Assembly (NCBI GenBank): GCA_963798435.1
Contig: CAWCTF010000005.1
Location: 62,001-126,000, forward strand
Direction of reading: 5' to 3'
Source: JALHST01 sp963798435
GTDB taxonomy: Bacteria > Bacteroidota > Bacteroidia > Flavobacteriales > Flavobacteriaceae
DNA: 64,000 nt
The position numbers and the translations under genes are program-made. Positions within the stretch are counted from its first letter, which is position 1, and every line of letters begins with the position of its first letter. Under the pieces are notes generated by a model, which saw only the letters and a program-made list of their open reading frames with translations, was not told where the DNA came from and ran no database searches. This document shows, one piece after another, positions 9,038 through 21,100 of this stretch.

Positions 9038-12000
9038 ATGGTATTAAAAAAAACAGCTCCCGGATTCGCTATCATATTCATCCTTATAGTGCTGTCTTCC
9101 TGTGATAAGAACGTTACCCCTACCAAACTTTTTTCGAAGGTCGATTCTGAAACCTCCGGGTTAGATTTTAATAACCAACTTACCGAAAACGATTCGATAA
9201 ACATCCTGGATAATGAATTTGTATATAACGGCGCCGGGGTGGCACTAGGCGATGTAAATGGGGATGGCTTTGACGACGTGTTTTTAGCAGGAAACCAGGT
9301 CGCTAATAAACTCTTTCTCAACAAAGGGAAACTTAAATTTGAAGATGTTTCACAACTGGCACATATTGGCAAACGCGACACCTTGAACTGGTCTTCAGGC
9401 GTCTCCCTGATTGATATCAATCTTGATGGCCGTCTAGACATCTATGTGTGCAACACCTTTCGAAAAAACCCGGAACAACGTGCCAATTTATTATACATCA
9501 ATCAAGGGAATACGGCAGATGGCACCCCTACTTTTAAGGAAATGGCAAACGAATATGGGGTCGATGATACCACCTATTCCTCCCACGCCCAATTCTTCGA
9601 TTTTGACAATGATGGGGACTTGGACCTCTTTATTGGAGTGAATCGTATTGAGGGAATAAATCCGAGTCAATTCAGTCCGTTGGAAGACGATGGAACTTCT
9701 CTCAGCCGGGATAAATTATATGAAAATACATGGAGCGATAGTTTGAATCATCAACGATTCATCGATATCTCTGACCAGGCAGGAATTCGCTATCATGGCT
9801 ATAGTCATAGTACCTTGATCAACGACTTCAACAACGATGGTTGGATGGATATATACGTGGCGAACGATTTTTTAAGCAACGATCTTATTTATATCAACAA
9901 CCAGGATGGCACCTTCACGAACAAGGCCGGGGAAATATTCAAACATTTTAGTCTCTCCTCAATGGGGAGTGACATCGCCGATGTGGATAATAACGGGAGT
10001 ATGGACCTCTTTACCACCGAGATGCAACCTTATTACAATAAACGCAAAAAATTATTCCAAGGCCCCAGCAGTTATCAAAAGGAAATCTTTACACGAAAAT
10101 TTCAATACGAGTATCAGTATGCCCGCAATATGCTGCAACGTAACCTCGGGAAGATACCAGCTTCCCAATTACCGATTTACGGCGAAATGGGGATGTATGC
10201 GAATATTCAGGAAACCGATTGGAGTTGGGCACCTCTTTTTGCCGATTATGATAATGACGGTTGGCAGGATCTTTTTGTCACGAACGGCTTTCCAAAGGAT
10301 GTGACCGACCGTGATTTTGGGGACTTCAGGATGACTGCCAGCCGCTTGGTCAGCAAAGAGCGCTTAATATCGGCCATCCCTGAAATCAAAATTCCCAACT
10401 TCATGTTCAAAAACCTACATGGCGATCGCTTTGAGGATGTGACCGATGCCTGGGGCCTGAACTTTGGTACGTTTTCCAATGGCGCGGCGTACGGGGATCT
10501 TGACAAGGACGGGGATCTAGATCTGGTAATCAATAATATCAACGATCCTGTGCTACTCCTTGAAAACCATAGTGGTCAGCTATTTCCGAATGAGCACTAC
10601 GTACGATTGAAATTGAAGGGTACCCGAGAAAATCCAGGCGCTATTGGTGCCACAGCGACCCTATTCGCAAATGGTTTGGAGCAACAAAAGTCGTTGCTCT
10701 CAGGCAGGGGATATCTTTCGCAACCCGAGGAAATCATACATTTTGGCCTCGGCCAAATTAGTAAGATTGACAGTGTACTGATAACATGGCCAGGAGGTGC
10801 TTTTGAAAAAGTAACGGGAATTCCGATTGACACCCTTTATCAGATTACCTATAACCCGAACAAGATCCTACCAACGCTTCCGAGAGATACGACCGACCGT
10901 TCACTCTTTCATGAGGTTTCCCGAAATTATAACCTAGATAAACTAATCGAAGACCTTGATTTCATCGATTTTAATTTCCAAAGTACAATTCCCCATAAAT
11001 TTTCACAATACGGCCCTGCCATTTCCATTGGCGATGTTAATAATGATGATTTGGACGATATTTTCGTAGCTGGGAGTCGAAAATTTAAGGAAAAATGGTT
11101 TATACAACAACATGATGGTAGTTTTAAAAGTACCGATGTAGCCTATAAACACAGTCCTAAACTCGAAGAAGAAGATGCCGGGACACTGCTCTTCGATGCA
11201 GATAATGATGGGGACTTGGACTTATACATTGCTCGTGGATGTGCACAGTACCCTTCTGGCCATGAATTCTATAAGGATATCCTAATGGTCAATAATGGAA
11301 AGGGAGACTTTACCGAAAGCAAGGATGGACTACCTGTCATGATGACGAATTCATCTGCCGTAAAAGCCGCCGATTTTGACCAAGACGGCGATCTAGACCT
11401 TTTCATAGGAAGTCGCGTCCTGCCTTTTGCCTATCCAACGCCAGATCGCTCCTACTTACTAAGGAATGAAAGTACAGCTACTAAAATTAAATTTACGGAT
11501 GTTACTTCCGAGATGTCCTCGGAATTGCTCTTTCCCGGCATGATAAGCGATGCAATCTGGACCGATTTTAATGGGGATAACTGGCCCGATCTCATCTTGG
11601 CAGGAGAATGGATGCCCTTGCGAATCTTCGAGAATGCCCATGGTAGCTTTGTCGATATTACCAAAAATTCGGGCCTGGAAGATCATTTAGGGTGGTGGAA
11701 CAGTTTGGCCGCAGCCGATATCGACAACGATGGGGATATTGATTATATCGCCGGAAATTTAGGGGAAAATACCTATTTTAAAGGTAGTGTTAAGGAACCT
11801 GTTCGCCTCTATGCTAAGGATTTCGATCAAAATGGGACCATGGATCCCTTTATTTCGTATTACCTACGAGACAGTATCGGTGTCAAAAAAGAATATCTAT
11901 ACCACCCATGGCAAGATGTGACGAAACAATACGTCGGGATTCGTAAGAAATTCAATTCCTTCGGTGCGTTTGGTGAATCGACCCTTCCCGAGATGTTTTC

Positions 12001-12619
12001 GGACGGCATGTTGGATGACGCCCTTAAGTTCGAGCTGAATGACTCCAAATCTTCCTGGGTAGAAAATTTGGGCAACGGAAAATTCAAAATACATCCCCTT
12101 CCCTTTGAAGCACAATTAGCGCCTATTTTTGGCATACTACCGAAAGATTTGGACAATGATAACCGTATTGATCTATTATTGGTGGGGAACGATTTTGGGA
12201 TGGAAGTGCAGCAAGGAAGGGCCGATGCGCTGGTAGGTTTGGCGCTCAGGAATATCGGGCAAGGAAATTTTGAGGCCCTTTCCCTTGAAGACAGTCATTT
12301 CTTTGTTCCTGGGGATGGCAAGAGTTTAGCTACCTTGAACGATGCCAATAATAAATTACTGGTGATAGCCACCCAAAACAACGATGCGATCAAAGCCTTT
12401 GACCAACCTTCCATGGGTGCCAATCAATTGATTCGATTACATGCGAATGAGGTTAAAGTCGAAATCAGCTATAGTGGCAACATACAACGAACTTGCGAAT
12501 TTTATTGGGGAAGTACCTTTCAATCCCAATCAAGTCGTACCATCTTGATTACAAGTGCTATGAAAAAGCTACGATTTCTGGACGGCTTTGGCAAAGAGAC
12601 CCGTACCGTCAAGTTCTAA
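9038..12619 (+). CDS. VCBS/FG-GAP repeat lipoprotein with UnbV-ASPIC domain
   Basis: The 1193-residue lipoprotein (lipobox LSSC, Cys22) is built from beta-propeller-type repeats with calcium-loop motifs of the DxDxDGxxD form. I count about seven in the first half (from DVNGDGFDD at residue 72 through DINLDGRLD, DFDNDGDLD, DFNNDGWMD, DVDNNGSMD, DYDNDGWQD and DLDKDGDLD). An UnbV/ASPIC-like segment follows (GAIGATATL to SVLITWPGG, about 530-590), then about seven more loops to DLDNDNRID near residue 1045. Such proteins commonly accompany SusC/SusD pairs in Bacteroidota and may bind glycans or proteins at the surface, but no activity is established. It is convergent with the sulfatase gene, 19 bases apart. 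Confidence 0.88.
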   Translation: MVLKKTAPGFAIIFILIVLSSCDKNVTPTKLFSKVDSETSGLDFNNQLTENDSINILDNEFVYNGAGVALGDVNGDGFDDVFLAGNQVANKLFLNKGKLKFEDVSQLAHIGKRDTLNWSSGVSLIDINLDGRLDIYVCNTFRKNPEQRANLLYINQGNTADGTPTFKEMANEYGVDDTTYSSHAQFFDFDNDGDLDLFIGVNRIEGINPSQFSPLEDDGTSLSRDKLYENTWSDSLNHQRFIDISDQAGIRYHGYSHSTLINDFNNDGWMDIYVANDFLSNDLIYINNQDGTFTNKAGEIFKHFSLSSMGSDIADVDNNGSMDLFTTEMQPYYNKRKKLFQGPSSYQKEIFTRKFQYEYQYARNMLQRNLGKIPASQLPIYGEMGMYANIQETDWSWAPLFADYDNDGWQDLFVTNGFPKDVTDRDFGDFRMTASRLVSKERLISAIPEIKIPNFMFKNLHGDRFEDVTDAWGLNFGTFSNGAAYGDLDKDGDLDLVINNINDPVLLLENHSGQLFPNEHYVRLKLKGTRENPGAIGATATLFANGLEQQKSLLSGRGYLSQPEEIIHFGLGQISKIDSVLITWPGGAFEKVTGIPIDTLYQITYNPNKILPTLPRDTTDRSLFHEVSRNYNLDKLIEDLDFIDFNFQSTIPHKFSQYGPAISIGDVNNDDLDDIFVAGSRKFKEKWFIQQHDGSFKSTDVAYKHSPKLEEEDAGTLLFDADNDGDLDLYIARGCAQYPSGHEFYKDILMVNNGKGDFTESKDGLPVMMTNSSAVKAADFDQDGDLDLFIGSRVLPFAYPTPDRSYLLRNESTATKIKFTDVTSEMSSELLFPGMISDAIWTDFNGDNWPDLILAGEWMPLRIFENAHGSFVDITKNSGLEDHLGWWNSLAAADIDNDGDIDYIAGNLGENTYFKGSVKEPVRLYAKDFDQNGTMDPFISYYLRDSIGVKKEYLYHPWQDVTKQYVGIRKKFNSFGAFGESTLPEMFSDGMLDDALKFELNDSKSSWVENLGNGKFKIHPLPFEAQLAPIFGILPKDLDNDNRIDLLLVGNDFGMEVQQGRADALVGLALRNIGQGNFEALSLEDSHFFVPGDGKSLATLNDANNKLLVIATQNNDAIKAFDQPSMGANQLIRLHANEVKVEISYSGNIQRTCEFYWGSTFQSQSSRTILITSAMKKLRFLDGFGKETRTVKF

Positions 12620-12638
12620 AATATTGGTTCTCATAAAT

Positions 12639-14126
12639 TTAGTACTCATTGGCATGTTTATAATCCCCAAAGCGATATTTGACCGTTCGTTTGAGAGGAA
12701 TATTCATTCCCTTCGAATTTTCAAGCCAATCGTAAATAGACGATGCCATTGATTTAGCGATTTCCTGTTTGTCAGGATCAGAGATCAAATTATACATTTC
12801 TTCGGGGTCATTTTCTAGGTCATATAATTCGTTGCGATCCCAAATGCCCTGATAGCGTATATATTTATATTTATCGGTACGCATCCCAAATACGGTAGGC
12901 GTCATCGGAAAATCGTATTCCCAAAAATATTCGTAGAATATTTCCTTCCTGGGGGCGGCTCCGGCTTCCCCGGTCAAGATGGGTATAAAGGAGGTGCCAG
13001 GCATAGTATCAGGGGTATCGATGCCCGCCTCGGCCAGGATTGTAGGCGCGATATCAATGTTTTGGACCATTGCCATGGGTGTCTTCCCTCCCTCAAACAA
13101 TTCAGGACATCGCACCAATAATGGCACCTTCACCGATTCTTCATAAAAATGGCGTTTATCGATTAACCCATGTTCCCCCCAGCTGAAGCCATTATCACCC
13201 ATATAGATAACAAGTGTTGATTCGTCCAATCCATTCTTTTTTAAATATTCCATAATCGCACCGACACTTTCATCGACCCCCAAAAGGGTTTCGCAATAAT
13301 CGACAACCATGCTATGAATATCTAAAAAATCATGATACATATAATCAACTCCGTGCCAACTGACCCGTTGGTCGGCGACCCATTGTGGCCATTTTAAATT
13401 CCTGTATTCCCCAGTAAGGGTTTGCCCATAGGTCGCTGGTAATTTAATTTTTTTGCCTTTATATTTTCCCTTATGCCGTTTCGCTGGTTGAAAGCCCGCA
13501 TGTACGGCCTTGTGGGATAGATATAGGAAAAAGGGTTTCTTTTTGTCCCGCTCATCAAGCCATTTCACGGCATGTTCGGTTAAAAGATCCGTAATATAGG
13601 TCGAGTCGGTATACGCAATTCGTTTCCCATTAATGTTCAGGGTAGGGTTATAATATACTCCTTGTCCAGGAAAACTTTCCCAATGACTAAAGCCTGGTTG
13701 GGGGGCATCACCGTGGTCACCCATATGCCATTTCCCAAAAAAACTCGTTTGGTATCCTGCCTTTTGCAAATACTGCGGGAAATAGGTAAGATTTCCAGGA
13801 TCCGGTGCCTGGTTATCGACAATTGTATGCGAATGTGAAAATTGACCAGTTAAAATAGAGGCCCTACTAGGTGAACATAGTGAGGTGGTAACGAAGGCGT
13901 TCGGCAAATAGGCACCTTCTTGGGCGAGCCTATCCATATTGGGAGTTTCCAACCAAGGTACTTTTCCGGTAAAACCCATGTAGTCATACCTGTGGTCATC
14001 GGTAAGTATAAAAATTACATTCCGAGGTTTTTTCTTTTGTTTTGGTTCACTCGAAGTTCCTGCATAACTACTCCCCAGAAAAATGAGGTACATGATGGGA
14101 AAAATGATTTTTTTCATTTCTTTCAT
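12639..14126 (-). CDS. family S1 sulfatase (arylsulfatase-type)
   Basis: The 495-residue exported enzyme hydrolyses sulfate esters, probably on a sulfated glycan. A signal peptide (about residues 1-23, ending SYAG) is followed by the alkaline-phosphatase-fold core: metal ligands in ILTDDHRYD (Asp43, Asp44) and the signature CSPSRASILTG at residues 84-94, where Cys84 would be converted to formylglycine. FGKWHMGDHG and MGDNGFSWGEHG supply further active-site residues, and the C-terminal part matches the usual sulfatase tail. It looks closest to glucosamine-6-sulfatase-like enzymes, but I cannot assign the substrate. The esterase gene ends 58 bases upstream on the same strand, so the two are probably co-transcribed. 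Confidence 0.93.
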   Translation of the reverse strand: MKEMKKIIFPIMYLIFLGSSYAGTSSEPKQKKKPRNVIFILTDDHRYDYMGFTGKVPWLETPNMDRLAQEGAYLPNAFVTTSLCSPSRASILTGQFSHSHTIVDNQAPDPGNLTYFPQYLQKAGYQTSFFGKWHMGDHGDAPQPGFSHWESFPGQGVYYNPTLNINGKRIAYTDSTYITDLLTEHAVKWLDERDKKKPFFLYLSHKAVHAGFQPAKRHKGKYKGKKIKLPATYGQTLTGEYRNLKWPQWVADQRVSWHGVDYMYHDFLDIHSMVVDYCETLLGVDESVGAIMEYLKKNGLDESTLVIYMGDNGFSWGEHGLIDKRHFYEESVKVPLLVRCPELFEGGKTPMAMVQNIDIAPTILAEAGIDTPDTMPGTSFIPILTGEAGAAPRKEIFYEYFWEYDFPMTPTVFGMRTDKYKYIRYQGIWDRNELYDLENDPEEMYNLISDPDKQEIAKSMASSIYDWLENSKGMNIPLKRTVKYRFGDYKHANEY

Positions 14127-14184
14127 TATTTATTAGAGATGGCTAAATTGAATTTGGCTTTCAATCCACAACTTTTAAAGTCTA

Positions 14185-14904
<720 letters not shown>

Positions 14905-15057
14905 CGCATTGAAAATGCGTGTTTCGTAAATATTAGTCACAAGGCGCGTGCTTTTCACTATTAAAAATTCATTGTGATGAATATAGGGAAAAGTGGTTGA
15001 CTAAAAAATTCTATTACCTGATAGGTTTAAAAAAGCGCAATACGAAGCAATAGAAAC

Positions 15058-15088
15058 AAAAAAGGCATCCGATAGATGCCTTTTTTTT
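15058..15088 (-). terminator. terminator of the giant SprB-like gene
   Basis: On the - strand GGCATC and GATGCC pair around a five-base loop, with flanking A and T runs that extend the stem. Six T residues follow on the - strand (15063-15058). The run of eight T on the + side makes it able to work in both directions. Confidence 0.8.
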
Positions 15089-15108
15089 GAATCAGAATAT
15101 GCTATTTA

Positions 15109-18100
15109 CTAGCGATAGAGTGTGAAATGCCCAACGTAGCGCACCTTACTCTTATCGTTGGAATTTACAACATACCAGTAATCACCAGTAGGAAGCTCAT
15201 TGCCGTCATACCTTCCATCCCAAAACGACACTTGATCTAAAACGGCAACCACCCTACCATAACGGTCATATATTTTTACCGTAATATTTGGGAAAAACTC
15301 CCTATTCAAAGGTGCCCATACGTCATTTTCATTATCCCCATTGGGCGAAAAGAAATTAGGTATATCCAGCATGCCTTCGAAGACAAAAGGAATTGCAACC
15401 TCGGCCTCACATCCCATTTGATCCACCACCTTCACGGTTACCGTTCCGGTTTCATTGGTCGTGAAGACGGTATCCGTTCCAAATGACTGGCCTTGGAAGA
15501 AAAATTCATAGCCACCATAGCCTCCTTCGGCAGAGGCGGTCACTTCGTTCGCGCCTGTTTTAATAGCTGTCAAGGTTAAGGGGTCATAGGCATCTATAGT
15601 AAAGTCAGTCGTATTCGTACATCCGTTTTCGTGATAGATATAAACCGTATGGTTCCCTGCCGGTAAATCGCCCCACGTGGTTTGCGTATCGGCCAGGTTG
15701 ATATCATCGACATCGAGTGAGAACAACAACTTTGGCAGCAAACTGGCATCTTGCATCGTTACCAACACCGTATTGGTCGGGAAGATACCTTCGCAACCAT
15801 ATTGAACAACGGGTGCAGCCGTAAGATCTACGCCGATTTGAATCGTCAGTATCGTATCGGTTCCGCACAAGCTGGCATCTTGTATGAAGACCACATAGGT
15901 GGCCCCACCCCTTAAATTGGTGAAAGTCAAGTTATCATTTCTTACAAACACTTCGCTTCCATCAGAATCAGGACCAATCAGTTTCGTTTCATAATATGGG
16001 TTGAGCGTTAAGGCATCTACGAAAGGAGTCCCTCCGGTAACGGTCAGTTGTGCAGTGCCATCTTCAAACCCAATACAGGTTTCAGGCGTAGTACTTACAT
16101 TGGTCACTGTAACTTCTGCAGGTGCGGTTACCGTGATTAAATCCTTCTCAAAGCAGCCATTTTCGTCCTGGATCAATATTTCATAGCTACCTGCCGCCAA
16201 ATCGTCAAATACATATACACCCGGCGTCAATGGGTCGCTAAAGAATTCATTGAAGTTCGGCTCAATGGCAAACTGAATAAGTCCGACCCCACCACTTAAT
16301 ACTTCTACGGTAATCGATCCGTCGGCTTCCCCAGAACAGCTCACCGGAGATGCAACCGCATCGAAAACGATCGGTTCTGGTCGAATAATCTCAAAAGGTC
16401 CCGCGATATCACTACAGGTCACCCCGCTTGTAACTGCAATATAGTAGGCATTTCCGCCGGCAACCGAGCCTTCGGGCAATCCTTCAAAAGTACCATTATC
16501 CTGAGGTCCTCTAAAGAGGGTCGCTGACGGATTGGGAGCAAAGGCATCCCCTGGGTCACCTATATAGAGATAGAAAAGATTGTCGCCAACACCACCATTG
16601 ATAAATGATTCTATACGCCCATCCAATTCGGAGGCACATGAAATATCATCGGGTAGATTGGGCAATAGGGTTATACCTGTGGCATCGGTCATGGTAATGC
16701 CATTCGAACGCACTGGTAAACAGGTATTCGAGGCATTCTTCTTACGTACATCGAATTGATAGGTTATTCCTGAAATCCCTGGAAATAAGGCCGATGTACC
16801 GATCATATCAGTATAGACTCCTACTGGTACACCATTTTCGATCAATTGGTATTCATACACGAATAATGGATCCGGATTTTGAATTTCAAGTCGCATTTCA
16901 CCCATACCCCCACAACCAGGAACCCGGGTCTGTACTAATTTAGGCTGTACCGGTGGCGGTGGATTCACAAAATAAGGGGTAGTAACAAAAAGGCAATCAA
17001 AACTCGAGGAAACCTCAATGGCATACCAGCCACCACTAATAAATCCACCACTCGAACCAATAAATGTGGGTGAGTTCTGTAACCCACTTGCAGAGGCGAT
17101 ATCGGTATTATCATTGCTATTCAAATACAGCAACCGATAGTTATACCCAGCTCCAGGATACCCGCCCGTAGCACCTGCAATTGCAGTAATCGCATCCCCG
17201 GTGGTAGGATCATAAGCCTCAAGTACGGCATTGTTGCCATTTGGGCAGACAAGACCTTGGGGTTCACGAATGCCTGCATCGATTTGGGGAACTATAGGCA
17301 AATTAATGTCGAAAATCGCCGAACAACCTTCTACATCCCGCACTTCTACACGATAATCCCCACTTGACAAATTCATAAAATCGTAAACGGCAGAAAATGG
17401 CACTTCAATAAGATAGGTTCCGCTACCATCATCTTTCCAAAGCTGATATGAATAGGCAGAAGAATCCCATCCTCCGACGGCGTTGGCCTCGATCCTACCG
17501 GCACCGTCACTGCAACTAACATTCCCAATTTCGATTGCCGAGGCCGTTAAGGGGCCATTCGGAGTTCGTATAGTAGCAATGTTACTGTCAGAAGTACAAT
17601 AGGGATCAGCAGAAGCGATGATTTCAACAAAGAAATTGCCGCCTGGTAAACCGGCAATGTTTTCAGGGTTATTGGCAGTGTCTAAACTTCCAGTGGCCAA
17701 AACCGTCGTCTTACCGGGATCACTTCCACTATAAACATTATAGGTATAGGGTCCTGTGTAATTGGTTACCGTAATAGCCAATTCCCCATCACTTCCACCA
17801 AAACAAGATATCGGTTTCGCTTCACTTATCGTAGCAATCGGCTCTATAGGTTCAATGACCGTATGTTTCGGCATCGGATACGCACAACCCCCGACATTAT
17901 CCTGTACTTCGAACAAATAATCCCCGGCCGCTGGAAGATATACATCCACATAGTTGTTCCCAGGCGCATTGGTGACCGGCCCAACGGCAACAGCTGAAAT
18001 GGTAGATACCGTAAAATCGGTCGTTCCTATCACTTGTATTCGCACCCGTTCGTCATCCCTACAATTCAAAGGGTCTAGTTCAATGACGGTGGGCACAACA

Positions 18101-21100
18101 TCGGTAGGCGGGTTGATGGTAGGCAGATCAAAAGTTGTCTGACACCCATTTCCATCAATCGCATACACCGTAATATTCTGTGGCGAACCCGTATCGACAA
18201 TTTCAAATGTATTCGCCGATTGATAATTTGAAAACCCGGAAATACTATATTGATAACCACCAGTAGCTGTGCCAGGGTCGACGATATTTATGGTTATTAT
18301 AGTTGAACTAAAACGATTGGCACCAGGTTCACAAGCAAAGTCGGGGGCACTGGCAGTTATTGAAAAAGGCAATGGATCTACTATATCCAATGGTCCGGAT
18401 AGAACGGAACAATTTCGTGTAGAAATTACCTCTACCTCATACGTCCCAGGGACCAGATTCGGAAAGGAACCAGAAGCATTATTCGATATCAGGGCCCTGG
18501 TGGCAAAGTCTACCAAGCGATAATCGAATGGGCCGTCTACATCGCTACCTGGTTGCAAAACAATATCGATACTGCCATCATCGGCCCCATTACAACTTAT
18601 GTCTTGAGCGGTAGCCGTTAATATAATCGGAGGCACCGCCGCATCAAGATTGATATTGTTGACGGTAAACGAACAAAAACCGCTACCATCATTCACTATC
18701 CTATCGGTAACGATTACCTGATAATTTCCTGGAAATATCCCTGTAAATATTGGATTATTCGTTTGTGAAATACTAACAGGATTCGATAGGTAATCCAATC
18801 CGGTCAGGTCGAAATCGAAATCGCCACTTCCTCCAATTGGTAGGATGGTTATGACCCCATCGGCATCGTTACAGGTCGATTCGGTCGTGAATCCGCCGGA
18901 AGCCGATAAAAACTCATAGACCGTCGCGGTACCCACACTTGAACACCCATCGGCATCTTCTACCATCACGGGATAATCCCCAGGGGAAGAAACGGTAAAG
19001 GTATATTCGTAAACACCCCCGTTCAACACCCCGAATTGGGTATCTCCACCTAGGGTAAATCGCGGTGTGTCTACCGTATTGGGTACACTTACAGTGATAT
19101 CGAATGCGGTGGAAGTAGGGTCACATTGATTTTGTACGATCGGGGTATTCAAAGTGGGAGGATTCTGTTGCTGGATGATCGTCCCGATATCAAAAGAGGT
19201 ACATCCTGAAATGTCCCGCACGTACACTTGGTAGGTGCCCGCAGGGCCTCCAAAGGTGGTGGTCGTTCCAAAATCGTCGGTCGGATCGGCAGGGGTAGCA
19301 GTCCCGTCGTAATCCGGAGTGAATCCGGCAAGGCCAAATGCGAACTCATAGGGTCCCCCGGCCCCACCTCCACCGACAACCGTAAATTGGCCATCGGCAT
19401 TACAATTTGCAGGCTCTGCGGTCAGTATATAAACGTTTGGTAGGTTTTGATTTATGGTAATCAAGGCTCCATCAGTACAAAAATCGGTTAAATTGGTCAC
19501 GATAACCTGATAGTTGCCAGGCAATGTATCATAAAAACCATTGTAGGGTATGGTAGTTACCCCATTCTGAGTTTCCGAATGCATCAAAGTTCCTGTATCG
19601 ACATTATAGATCTCGATAAATAAGTCATCTCCGCTGTTAAAATTGGAAACACTATACGTTATCTGTCCATTTCGTAGGGCGTTACAATAGCCTGGAGTGG
19701 AGCTGGCCGTAACATCCAAATTAGGCCCGTCAATCGGATCAATGGTCTCAATATGGGTACATCCAGTGCCTAGATCATTGACCTCGACCGTGTAAGCGAC
19801 ACCATATTGCAGCCCCGCAAAGGTATGCCTGTCAGGAGGCAGGTTTACAGGAACGAAGAGACTTGGTGGATCAGTCACCAAACGAATCTCAAAGGGGCCT
19901 ACCCCGCCCACTATGGTTACCGTATTGGTAAAACCACCTGGGGTACATATTGGAGTGACTACGGGATCGGGAACAACATCGAGATCACCATCATCGACCC
20001 GAATATAATCTTGATCAAGACAACCATTGCTATCAAGGGTTATGACCATATAGTTACCTACAGGTACCCCGGAAAAAGTTGCAGAGGTACTTGATGTTGG
20101 GCCGGTTCTTTGTAATTCTACGCCATATTGATCTTGTAGGATATATGTAAAGTCGGGCGTTCCCCCACTTACCGTGGTGACCGATATGTCACCTGCTACG
20201 GATCCTGTAAAACAAGTCGCCGGGGTTGCAGTTACTGTAGCATCTGGTGCCGTCCCCGGGCTCGGTATCGTTACATCTTGCGGTATTGTTTCACAACCTC
20301 TGGCATCCCGAACCGTATACGTATAGGTTTGTCCTTCGATTAGATTGGAATAGAGGGTATTGGAGGACCATCCTGCACCATCAAAATTGATCTCATAAGG
20401 AGCCAAGCCACTGGTAGCATCTGGAGTAATGATGACCCTACCGCTATTGGTTTCCCCACAAGCAGGAGGAAATACCTGATCTGTCGCAGGGTTTATATTG
20501 ACCGGGGGATCCAAAATAATCGGATTGGAAATCGCCGTACATCCGGCATTGCTGGTATTATTATCGGTTATCCTAAATACATAGGTACCTGGTATATCGG
20601 TATCATATAGAAAATTGTTCGAGGTCAAAGGCACCGCGGCCGCAAAAGTGACGCCATTATCAGCGCTCACTTCATACTGTTTTGGTCCAGCCCCCGAGGT
20701 ATAACCGCCGGTAACGACAACCCTAATTTGTCCTGGGGCACCGCCACAGGGTATTTCGTTCTCAATACTAATATTTGCCCGTAATTGTGGATTAATGGTA
20801 ACACTGATATTGTCTTTACAACTATTGCCATCAACGACCTCAAGGGTATAATTGCCAGGTGCAATCCCCGAAAATATCGGACTCGCTTGCAATGGACCAC
20901 CATTTATGCGATATTGATGACTTGCCAAGGGTGCCGTACCGGCCGTAGAAGTAACGGCTATGGTAGCCCCTGTACCGGGAATATAACAAAAATCGGAAGA
21001 AGCCGTATCTATATTGATACTAGGCGCATCAATCGGTGTCAGATCAAAATTAAAAGTAGCAGTACATCCTTCTGCATCGGTTACTGACAAGGTATAGGTT

